Source: Thermoproteota archaeon (GTDB lineage Archaea > Korarchaeota > JAOZGF01). Taken from it: DNA of 7,320 nt. The stretch covers positions 1 through 7,320 of the forward strand of contig JAOZGF010000157.1 of NCBI GenBank assembly GCA_027491845.1. Direction: 5' to 3'. The notes under the pieces are model-generated. The model did not search any database and was not told the DNA's origin. It worked only from the letters and a program-made list of their open reading frames with translations. This document shows positions 1 to 5,684 of the stretch, in pieces (positions within the stretch are counted from its first letter, which is position 1; the number at the start of each line of letters is the position of its first letter). The position numbers and the translations under genes were made by a program.

Positions 1-723
1 TATGCTCAGGATCCTACATAACGTAACGGCTACGTCGCTAAATTCGTCGCAAGCTCCAAAAACAACGTATTTCCCTCCTCTTTTAAGGATGCATCTGCCT
101 GCCCCAATGCGAGGGATCGTGCTTTCATCAACAACGTAATTACCGTTCTCTAAAATCCAGTCCCACACTTTTTTAACGATCAGGTATGGGTTTTCTTCTT
201 CACCTTTTATCTTGAAGGCAAGCTCTCTCAATGTATTGTTATGGGTTGGCCAATAAAGGGTCCCCCTTGAATAATTCAGTAAAATGTCTAGCTCAGGCCA
301 ACGAGCCTGTTCTACAGGGAAAACGCCTGGTAAGCTGCTTGTAACGTTAACCAGGTACCTTGCGGAAATCATGATTTTCTCTTTTGGGGAAATGTTTCTT
401 TTAACAATCACTGCGAAAAGGTTTCCGTCTTCGTCTGTAACAAACATTTCCGGCGAGGGATCCATGGATAAAAGGTAAGAGGACTGGTGTGTAAAATTTT
501 GGGGCAATGCAACGTATATGAAATCTTTAGGAATCATTTTTTCATAGGGGTTTTCAATCATATAAGTTGCTTTCAATAGGTAGGTTGTCTTGTTTTTTTC
601 TTCCACATATTTCTCTCGCTTCTCCGACTCCTCATGGTGACGGGAAAGAGGAAAGATTGAAAGGATTGAAAGAAGTACAACTACTGTTGCAATTACACAT
701 AAAAAAATTATTTTGTTCCTCAT
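1..723 (-). CDS. Membrane-anchored transglutaminase-like protein (partial, C-terminus beyond left edge)
   Basis: The leftward frame is open from the ATG at 723-721 to the window edge (241 residues seen). Residues 5-25 are a hydrophobic segment (IIFLCVIATVVVLLSILSIF) after MRNK, either an uncleaved signal anchor or a signal peptide. A charged linker and a beta-rich region follow, with six N-glycosylation sequons (N44, N76, N110, N126, N150, N162), as expected of an archaeal protein outside the membrane. Near the edge the sequence GACDEFSDVAVTLCRILSI (223-241) matches the transglutaminase-like core around the nucleophilic Cys (here C225). The helix before it (VKKVWDWILENGNYV) is also typical of that fold. 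The catalytic His and Asp would lie outside the window. Family members act as peptidases or amide-bond transferases; the substrate here is unknown. No clear Shine-Dalgarno precedes the ATG, and a TATA-like element lies about 30 bp upstream, so the mRNA may be nearly leaderless. The gene is confidently real; the transglutaminase call is good but rests on one motif. Confidence 0.8.
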   Translation of the reverse strand, partial: MRNKIIFLCVIATVVVLLSILSIFPLSRHHEESEKREKYVEEKNKTTYLLKATYMIENPYEKMIPKDFIYVALPQNFTHQSSYLLSMDPSPEMFVTDEDGNLFAVIVKRNISPKEKIMISARYLVNVTSSLPGVFPVEQARWPELDILLNYSRGTLYWPTHNNTLRELAFKIKGEEENPYLIVKKVWDWILENGNYVVDESTIPRIGAGRCILKRGGKYVVFGACDEFSDVAVTLCRILSI

Positions 724-781
724 GGAAGGTATGTGTGTATAGCTTTTTCTTAAATACTTTCCCTTTTTAAGGCTGGTAATC
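724..781. promoter_or_regulatory. Divergent promoter region with a symmetric TATA-like element
   Basis: These 58 bp separate the divergent transglutaminase-like and Trm5 genes. The only good archaeal box A candidate is CTTAAATAC at 749-757, which reads GTATTTAAG on the other strand. It could serve both directions, or one gene may use a weaker site. With about 25 bp from TATA to start site, transcription would begin within a few bases of either start codon, giving very short leaders. No operator-like repeat was seen. Inferred from sequence only. Confidence 0.45.
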
Positions 782-1657
782 ATGTTAAAAGGGAAGAAAG
801 GCCTCAGGCAAGTTTTAACCGAAAAACTCCGCATTGATGAAGGGAGAAGGGAAGTAATTGAACTCCTCCCTAGCTCTTATGATTTAATTGGAGATATAGC
901 CACTGTAAAAATAAGGGAGGAAGCGTTAAAATGGAAGAAAGAAATCGGTGAAGCCATAAAAGAGATAAACAAGAGGGTTTCCACTGTTTTAAGGGTTTAC
1001 GGTCCAACAACCGAGGTTTATAGGCTAAGGAACTTTGAAGTCATATGGGGTGAAAACAAAACGGAAACAGTGCATGTTGAGCATGGGTGCAGGTTTAAGG
1101 TGGACCTGAAAAAAGCCTTTTTTAACCCCAGGCTTTCCTATGAGAGAAAAAGGCTTTCAAACCTTGTTAAAAGCGGTGAAACTATTTTAAATATGTTTGC
1201 AGGAGTTGGAACAACGTCAATAATCATAGCTAAACATAGGCCTGACATTAGCAAGATATACTCTGTAGACATAAACATGGACGCGTACAGCCTAATGAAG
1301 GAAAACATAAAAATAAACAAGGTTGGAGACAGGGTTGTGGCTGTGTGGGGGGATGCTGCCGAGGTTGTAAGGAAACTCTTAAGAGGCAAAATTGACAGGG
1401 TAATTATGTTGCTGCCACGGTACGCTTACAGGTTCATGGGAGACGCCTTGTCTGCTGTAAGGGGAAGGGGGATGATTCATTATTATTCAGAGGAGGAGGC
1501 CTCAACGAAGAGTGAGGCCATTTCAAGGGCGGTTAACAGCTTAAAAAAACTATTGCCCGAAAAAATAAAACATGAAATAAGGTTTTGCAGGGTTGTTAGG
1601 CCTGTTGCCCCCTATCTCTACCATGTGGCAGTTGATGTGGAAGTATTCAGGGCCTAG
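782..1657 (+). CDS. trm5: Trm5-family tRNA (guanine37-N1)-methyltransferase
   Basis: Predicted to transfer a methyl group from S-adenosylmethionine to N1 of G37, next to the tRNA anticodon, preventing +1 frameshifting; in archaea m1G37 is also the wyosine precursor. The 291-residue protein shows the Trm5 D2 start (SSYDLIGDIATVKI, 31-44), YRLR (80-83), HVEHGCRFKVDL (98-109) and NPRLSYERKR (115-124), whose R117, E121 and R122 match the conserved Trm5 Arg/Glu/Arg set including the proposed general base. SAM motif I is NMFAGVGTTS (137-146), the acidic residue is D163 in SVDIN, then GD (190-191), DRVIMLLPRYAYRFM (205-219), IHYY (232-235) and the C-terminal RVVRPVAP. Two departures are notable: the usual NLP is LLP (L210) and the usual DMFAGVG is NMFAGVG. 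Only about 30 residues precede D2, so the N-terminal D1 tRNA-elbow domain seems absent. Taw2, a related acp-transferase, is less likely because the IHYY and DRVIMxLP contexts are Trm5-like. The ATG at 782 is the first start after the TATA-like element. Confidence 0.88.
   Translation: MLKGKKGLRQVLTEKLRIDEGRREVIELLPSSYDLIGDIATVKIREEALKWKKEIGEAIKEINKRVSTVLRVYGPTTEVYRLRNFEVIWGENKTETVHVEHGCRFKVDLKKAFFNPRLSYERKRLSNLVKSGETILNMFAGVGTTSIIIAKHRPDISKIYSVDINMDAYSLMKENIKINKVGDRVVAVWGDAAEVVRKLLRGKIDRVIMLLPRYAYRFMGDALSAVRGRGMIHYYSEEEASTKSEAISRAVNSLKKLLPEKIKHEIRFCRVVRPVAPYLYHVAVDVEVFRA
1654..1657. other. CTAG tetranucleotide supplying both convergent stop codons
   Basis: The Trm5 gene ends in TAG at 1655-1657, and the leftward membrane-protein gene ends in TAG read from 1656 to 1654. 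The palindrome CTAG therefore terminates both frames, leaving no intergenic space. Any transcription termination must occur inside the opposing coding sequence. Confidence 0.9.
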
Positions 1658-2619
1658 GTTTTCTCGAAATGGACGTAGGCCTTAGGGATGTTCGGCGTCC
1701 CCTTCAAGTAAAAAACCCCTGTGTCACCGCTATACACCTTAACTTTCTCTGTTAATGCAACGTAAACACTTGACTCGTTAATTAACACATAGTCGCCTAC
1801 GTTTACGAAGTGAAGCCCTACTTTGCTCAGGTTAACTTCAGGGCCGGAGTATGCAGGGCTTTTGAAAACACATTCTTCATTATTTATCATTTGGAAAACC
1901 AGGTGGATGGACGTGTTCTTGTCAACGTAGATTTCGACTGTTTTCTCGAAAGGAACCTGTTCAATTAAAAATTCAGTTGTTGGCGTGCTGCCGCAATATA
2001 CTGTACATTTTCTTTTTTCATCTTGTTTTGTGATGACAATAGAGTAGTTCCCAGTTGTCCAGGGCACTTTTATTGTTTTATTAAGCCGTAACCCTTGTTT
2101 TTCATTGAAAAAAACGGATAAACTCGTCTTGTTAAAGGTCAACCATTCCCGTGGCGTTAAGTAAACATTTTCAGTTGAATCCCCCCATTCCTTGAACAAT
2201 CCGAGGGTTAAAACAACATAAGAGCCATTGTCTTTCCCTTTCTCAATAACCTGAAACGCGTTAACCAGGTTATTTTTTGGGTAACGTATGCAGGGGTTCT
2301 CTATTAAACCGATCCCCTCAGATACTTCTGGGGAAACCCTTATGATAACCGGTTGGTATGCTCCAACTAGGTTGAACGACATTATCCAGAAAAGGAAAAA
2401 TATCAGGATGGAAGAAAAAACACCTTCAGTAAATATTTTAGATGGAGAAGGAAGCTTTTTTAGGTCAACTCTCCTTATTAGTAACTGGGAAGATAAAAGG
2501 TAGAATGTTGCGAAGGTGAAGATTGAATATGCTGGATCCAGCTTGAGGGAACCGCAGATCAAGCCAATTACAACTGCAACTGAAACATGTACATAGAAGA
2601 TCTTATCCCTTGGGCTCAT
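1654..2619 (-). CDS. Three-TM EMC6-like membrane protein with a large Cys/sequon-rich extracytoplasmic domain
   Basis: Predicted integral membrane protein of 321 residues. I chose the ATG at 2619-2617 because AGGAG lies 6 bases upstream and the protein then begins MSPRDKIFYVHVSV. An upstream in-frame start at 2676 would add 19 residues and overlap the rqcH start. Transmembrane segments lie at about 9-26, 28-48 and 67-87. The basic loop IRRVDLKK (48-55) between TM2 and TM3 predicts N-in, C-out topology. Two closely spaced helices, a basic loop and a third helix ending FFLFWIMSFNL resemble archaeal EMC6-like proteins, relatives of a subunit of the eukaryotic ER insertase complex; I judge this from pattern only. 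Residues 88-321 look beta-rich, with cysteines C110, C205, C209 and C250 and sequons at N131, N163, N180, N191, N235, N263 and N281, fitting an exported, glycosylated, possibly disulfide-bonded domain. I do not recognise that domain. The gene is certain; the EMC6-like assignment is tentative. Confidence 0.8.
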   Translation of the reverse strand: MSPRDKIFYVHVSVAVVIGLICGSLKLDPAYSIFTFATFYLLSSQLLIRRVDLKKLPSPSKIFTEGVFSSILIFFLFWIMSFNLVGAYQPVIIRVSPEVSEGIGLIENPCIRYPKNNLVNAFQVIEKGKDNGSYVVLTLGLFKEWGDSTENVYLTPREWLTFNKTSLSVFFNEKQGLRLNKTIKVPWTTGNYSIVITKQDEKRKCTVYCGSTPTTEFLIEQVPFEKTVEIYVDKNTSIHLVFQMINNEECVFKSPAYSGPEVNLSKVGLHFVNVGDYVLINESSVYVALTEKVKVYSGDTGVFYLKGTPNIPKAYVHFEKT

Positions 2620-2625
2620 AAACAA

Positions 2626-2630
2626 CTCCT
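2626..2630 (-). promoter_or_regulatory. Shine-Dalgarno deciding the start of the EMC6-like gene
   Basis: AGGAG on the minus strand sits 6 bases before the ATG at 2619-2617. This favours that start over the longer one at 2676, which would place 19 extra residues in front of the first membrane segment and overlap the opposing gene. Confidence 0.65.
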
Positions 2631-2644
2631 GGGGATTTATTGAA

Positions 2645-4525
2645 ATGGAAATGAGCAACCTTGATATTCGTGGCATGGTTGTAGAACTTAAAAAAGTTTT
2701 TGTTGAAGGAAGAATCCTAAACGTTTACGGCTTAAATAATCGTAGGTTCTGGTTCACCGTTAAAACAAAGGACAAGAAAAAACTAGACATTGTTCTTGTT
2801 TTAGATAAAAATGAAAAATACATTTTCTATGACGAACCCACACAAAAACCGCCTAAACCTTGTCAGGCTGCAATGTCCCTGAGAAAATACTTAAAGGAAA
2901 GCGTTGTTAGAGACGTTTCTCAACATGGCCTCGACAGAATAATTGTTTTCACGTTGGAAAGCAAGGGGCAAACGGTGAAACTTGTCGCTGAACTCTTTGG
3001 TAAGGGCAATTTACTGCTTCTAGATAAGGAGCACATCATTTTGTTTTCCCTTAAGAAATTGAAGACAAGGGAAGGGGTAACATGTAAACACAGTAAATAT
3101 GTTTATCCTCCTCCAAAAACGCTTTTGAAATGGAGGGACCCTATTAAGAATGAAAAGCTTATTTCTTACCTCTTACGCTGCTTAAACATTGGGCCAAAGG
3201 AGGCTGAAGAAATCTGTTTTAGGTCAAAGCTTAACCCAACTGAAAGAGTTAACGGGTTGAATAAGGAGTTAGATAAATTGAAAATGGAGGCACAAAAGTT
3301 TGCGGAAAAATATTCATGTTCCTCTTATCAGGGATACCTATACCTAAACGAGGCAATTGGAACTGTCTTTTTTTCCCCTATCGAACTGAGTAATTTGAAA
3401 AATGGATTAGAAAAAAGGTTTTCCAGTTTTAATGACGCCGTCAAAGAATATTACAGGCGGATGAAGGAGGCTGAGGAAGAGAAAGAGAAAATTGAAAGGA
3501 AAGAAAGAACGGAGAGGATCTTAAAGGAGTTATTGAAGAAGAAAAGGGAATACGAGGAGAAGGCGTGCTTGCTTAGGGCCGTAGGAGAAAAAATTTTCGA
3601 GAAAATGCATCAAATCGAACTTGAAATAAAGGATTTCTTAGAAAAAGGGAGAACAAAAGAACTGGAAGTCGTCAGCAGAGAAAAATTTCCTGTGGTCAAG
3701 GTAAAACTGGACGGATTAACTTTTGACTACAACGTTAGAAATAAGGCCTCTGAAAACGCATCCCAATACCTTGAAAAAGTCAAGAGGCTGGAGGGAAAGG
3801 TTAAGAGGATTGAGGGACACTTGGAAAGGTTCAAAAAAGAATTTCTCCTTGAGGAGAAAGGGAAAGAGAAAGTAAAGGGGGCTGATGAAAAAAGGAAATG
3901 GTTTGAAGACTTTATATGGTTTAAATCCAGCGACGGATTACTTGTAATCGGCGGAAGAACCCAAAAACAGAATAAACACATTGTTTCAAGGAAAATGGAT
4001 CCGTGGGACTTGTACTTCCATGTCGAAGGACTTCCAGGATCAAGTGTAATAATAAAAAAGGAAAAAGATGCGACGATCGGAGAAAAAACAGTGCTTGAAG
4101 CTGCAGCCGCGGCTGCAGCCTATTCATCTGCTTGGAAGAGGAAGATAAGTAAGGTGGATGTGTTCTATGTTAAAGGCGAACAAGTCAAGAAATCCGGTCC
4201 GACAGGACAGTACCTGCCGAAGGGGGCTTTCTATATAGAGGGAGGAAAACATTACGTTAGGAACGTGGAAGTCTCAATATGCATAGGTCTCGTGAAAGAA
4301 AACGGTGAAGACAAGGTTGTTGGAGCTCCTTTAAGTTCTTTGGAGGGAAGAGCTTTAGCCTACGTAGTTCTGTTCCCTGGAAACATGGAAAAAAGGTTTG
4401 CAGCCAAGAAAATCCAAAAGTTTTTCTCAAGTTTTCTTGAAACAAACATTTCAGAAATAGAGAGACTCATCCCTGGAGATTGTTATTTGGGAAGGTTTAA
4501 ACGTGTTGAGGGAAGGAATAAATAA
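2645..4525 (+). CDS. rqcH: RqcH/NFACT-family ribosome-associated quality-control protein
   Basis: Archaeal homologue of bacterial RqcH and eukaryotic Rqc2/NEMF. These proteins bind large ribosomal subunits carrying a stalled peptidyl-tRNA and, in bacteria and eukaryotes, direct C-terminal tailing of the nascent chain that leads to its degradation. The 626 residues show the full order: NFACT-N (about 1-250), including SLRKYL (78-83) and QHGLDRI (93-99), whose D97-R98 match the DR pair essential in Bacillus RqcH; a charged coiled-coil arm (about 265-410); and NFACT-R from WFEDFIWFKSSDGLLVIGGR (419-438), then DPWDLYFHVEG (452-462), the Ala run EAAAAAAAYSSAW (485-497) and GPTGQYLPKGAFYI (518-531). 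The usual RDAxQNE motif reads RTQKQNK (438-444). The tail ISEIERLIPG is typical of archaeal members. Start: ATG 2645; ATG 2651 (MSNLDIRG) is an equally good alternative. It heads a rightward cluster; the Mut7-C gene starts 23 bp inside its 3' end. Whether archaeal members synthesise tails in vivo I leave open. Confidence 0.93.
   Translation: MEMSNLDIRGMVVELKKVFVEGRILNVYGLNNRRFWFTVKTKDKKKLDIVLVLDKNEKYIFYDEPTQKPPKPCQAAMSLRKYLKESVVRDVSQHGLDRIIVFTLESKGQTVKLVAELFGKGNLLLLDKEHIILFSLKKLKTREGVTCKHSKYVYPPPKTLLKWRDPIKNEKLISYLLRCLNIGPKEAEEICFRSKLNPTERVNGLNKELDKLKMEAQKFAEKYSCSSYQGYLYLNEAIGTVFFSPIELSNLKNGLEKRFSSFNDAVKEYYRRMKEAEEEKEKIERKERTERILKELLKKKREYEEKACLLRAVGEKIFEKMHQIELEIKDFLEKGRTKELEVVSREKFPVVKVKLDGLTFDYNVRNKASENASQYLEKVKRLEGKVKRIEGHLERFKKEFLLEEKGKEKVKGADEKRKWFEDFIWFKSSDGLLVIGGRTQKQNKHIVSRKMDPWDLYFHVEGLPGSSVIIKKEKDATIGEKTVLEAAAAAAAYSSAWKRKISKVDVFYVKGEQVKKSGPTGQYLPKGAFYIEGGKHYVRNVEVSICIGLVKENGEDKVVGAPLSSLEGRALAYVVLFPGNMEKRFAAKKIQKFFSSFLETNISEIERLIPGDCYLGRFKRVEGRNK
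4100..4119. repeat. Perfect 20-bp GC-rich palindrome inside rqcH
   Basis: GCTGCAGCCG at 4100-4109 is followed directly by its exact reverse complement, CGGCTGCAGC. It covers most of the codons for the seven-alanine run of NFACT-R (residues 486-492) and stands out in an AT-rich gene. With no spacer it could form only a cruciform or a tight hairpin. Because GCN codons in a row readily give such symmetry, protein sequence alone may explain it. Confidence 0.8.
4489..4496 (+). promoter_or_regulatory. Shine-Dalgarno for the Mut7-C gene, inside the rqcH coding region
   Basis: GGGAAGGT lies 6 bases before the GTG at 4503. It supports that start, which overlaps the end of rqcH, and suggests translational coupling. 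No later ATG or GTG precedes the conserved IADEMCGKLARW block. Confidence 0.55.
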
Positions 4526-5024
4526 AAAATTAATTGCGGATGAAATGTGTGGAAAGCTGGCTCGATGGATGCGTATAATAGGAGTAGACACTTTGTATTC
4601 AAAAGAAATAGGCTTAAATAGCGATGAAGAAATAATAAGCTATGCTGAAAAAACCGGAAGAACCATTATAACCAGGGACAAAAAACTTTACTTTTCAGCC
4701 AAGAAAAAAAATGTGAGAGCCATAATAATCAGTGGAAATAACCTGGCGAAGAATATAAGCCAAATATTAAGGATCATCAATGTAAAACCGGTTTTTGACC
4801 CATATAAATCGTTTTGTCCATGTTGTAATTCGAAGGTCAAAGAAATAAGTAAGGAAGAAGTGAGGGGTAAGGTTTCACCTGAAATTTTAAGTTCTAAAGA
4901 AGTTTTTTGGATTTGCACAGGATGCGGAAAAATTTATTGGGTTGGAAGCCACCATGAAAGAATTAAGAAATACATAGAACATTTAAGTGAACTCCTTAAT
5001 AATGATTCTAGTAAAGGTGTTTAG
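4503..5024 (+). CDS. Mut7-C RNase domain protein (PIN-like nuclease with zinc ribbon)
   Basis: Predicted ribonuclease of the Mut7-C family, a PIN-like fold using acidic residues to hold divalent metal, fused to a zinc ribbon. The start is GTG with a Shine-Dalgarno inside rqcH. In the 173 residues, KKLIADEMCGKLARWMRIIG (8-27) gives the first active-site Asp (D13) and the family's GKLARWxRxxG signature. DEEI (41-44) and the TRD motif (57-59, D59) supply further acidic positions. The ribbon is CPCC (105-108) and CTGC (138-141), followed by KIYWVGSHHERI (143-154), matching the family's YWxGSH ending. All expected catalytic and zinc residues appear present, and the length is normal for the single-domain archaeal form. 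It overlaps rqcH by 23 bp in a different frame and precedes AMMECR1 by 7 bp, so the three are almost surely co-transcribed. The RNA target is unknown; cleavage of mRNA on stalled ribosomes is an inference from the neighbour only. Confidence 0.9.
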   Translation: MLREGINKKLIADEMCGKLARWMRIIGVDTLYSKEIGLNSDEEIISYAEKTGRTIITRDKKLYFSAKKKNVRAIIISGNNLAKNISQILRIINVKPVFDPYKSFCPCCNSKVKEISKEEVRGKVSPEILSSKEVFWICTGCGKIYWVGSHHERIKKYIEHLSELLNNDSSKGV

Positions 5025-5031
5025 TGATAAA

Positions 5032-5634
5032 ATGGCTCTTGACCTTGAAAAAGCCGAGAAACTCGTTAGATTCGCTAGAAAAACAATAGAGCACTATTTA
5101 TCTAAAGGAGAAAGAATAAAAGTACCTGAGGACATTGAAAGGGAATTTTCAGACAAGGCAGGAGTGTTCGTAACCTTAACGACATTTGACACTTCTTCTT
5201 TAAGGGGATGCATAGGTTTCCCTGAGCCAACAATGCCTCTAGCATTGGCTGTAAGGGATGCAGCCATTAGTGCAGCTGTTTCAGACCCTCGTTTCCCACC
5301 TCTAAGCAAGGACGAACTTGGCAACGTTACCGTCGAGGTTAGCGTTTTAAGTAAACCTGTCTTGATAAGGGCAAAGAGAAGGAGCGACATCCCCTCACAA
5401 ATTGAGATAGGGAGGGATGGATTAATAGTAAGGAAGGGTATTTTTTCAGGGTTACTTTTGCCTCAGGTAGCTGTTGAATACAACATGTCAGCTGAAGAAT
5501 TCGTTTCCGAAACATGCCGCAAGGCAGGTTTACCATTTGATTCATGGCTTGATGAAGGGACAGAGGTTTATAAGTTTCAAGCTGAAGTTTTTGGTGAAGA
5601 AACCCCTAAAGGCAGGGTTATAAGAAAACTTTGA
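5032..5634 (+). CDS. AMMECR1-domain protein
   Basis: Member of the AMMECR1 family, found as a stand-alone protein in archaea and in human AMMECR1; elsewhere it can be fused to Memo and radical-SAM domains. No reaction is firmly established. The 200-residue protein shows the family signature SLRGCIGF (56-63), the block AAISAAVSDPRFPPLSKDEL (77-96) with invariant DPRFPPL, IEIGRDGLIV (124-133), the LLLPQVAVEY strand-helix (141-150) and a Cys in SETCRKAGL. Its length equals the usual single-domain form. I chose the ATG at 5032 because MALDLEKAEKLVRFAR matches the normal N-terminus and it lies 7 bp after the Mut7-C stop. An upstream GTG (4987) or ATG (5002) would add 15 or 10 residues, overlap Mut7-C, and add nothing family-like. 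A partial Shine-Dalgarno (GTGAT) is close to the ATG, and AAGGTG lies further up. There is no membrane segment, so it is probably cytosolic. Confidence 0.92.
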   Translation: MALDLEKAEKLVRFARKTIEHYLSKGERIKVPEDIEREFSDKAGVFVTLTTFDTSSLRGCIGFPEPTMPLALAVRDAAISAAVSDPRFPPLSKDELGNVTVEVSVLSKPVLIRAKRRSDIPSQIEIGRDGLIVRKGIFSGLLLPQVAVEYNMSAEEFVSETCRKAGLPFDSWLDEGTEVYKFQAEVFGEETPKGRVIRKL

Positions 5635-5650
5635 TGACCCAGCATCTCAC

Positions 5651-5677
5651 TGTATTTAACCCTTAGGAAAGGGGTGG
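5651..5677 (+). promoter_or_regulatory. Possible internal promoter and Shine-Dalgarno before the glycosyltransferase gene
   Basis: The 50-bp gap after AMMECR1 holds a TATA-like TGTATTTAAC (5651-5660) and a strong GGGGTGG (5671-5677), 7 bases before the ATG at 5685. The ribosome site is convincing. The TATA is doubtful: a start 25 bp downstream would fall after the Shine-Dalgarno, so read-through from the upstream operon, or an alternative start point, would be needed for both to work. Confidence 0.4.
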
Positions 5678-5684
5678 AAACTGC

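Noticed and set aside
284..770. Two small rightward frames (284-478 and 567-770)
   Set aside because: Both lie opposite the transglutaminase-like gene and have no domain or ribosome site; the leftward frame is open throughout and carries a clear motif.
1138..1389. Leftward 83-residue frame
   Set aside because: Antisense to the conserved Trm5 core; composition is that of a shadow frame.
782..1657. Taw2-type acp-transferase identity
   Set aside because: The DRVIMxLP, IHYY and PRLSYERKR blocks follow Trm5; the Taw2 pattern differs at these places.
2288..2503. Rightward 71-residue frame
   Set aside because: Lies opposite the membrane-protein gene over its TM3 and loop region; no features of its own.
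2620..2676. Longer N-terminus for the EMC6-like protein
   Set aside because: It would overlap the rqcH start, add no recognisable sequence, and bypass the good AGGAG site before 2619.
3727..4445. Three leftward frames opposite rqcH
   Set aside because: They mirror the coiled-coil and NFACT-R regions; Ser/Leu/Phe-rich reading is typical of the reverse of Lys/Glu-rich coding.
4688..4918. Leftward frame opposite the Mut7-C gene
   Set aside because: Covers the conserved nuclease and zinc-ribbon region in antisense; not a gene.
4987..5031. Upstream GTG/ATG starts for AMMECR1
   Set aside because: The extra residues overlap Mut7-C and precede the normal family N-terminus.
5094..5545. Two leftward frames opposite AMMECR1
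   Set aside because: Antisense to the family signature; no support.
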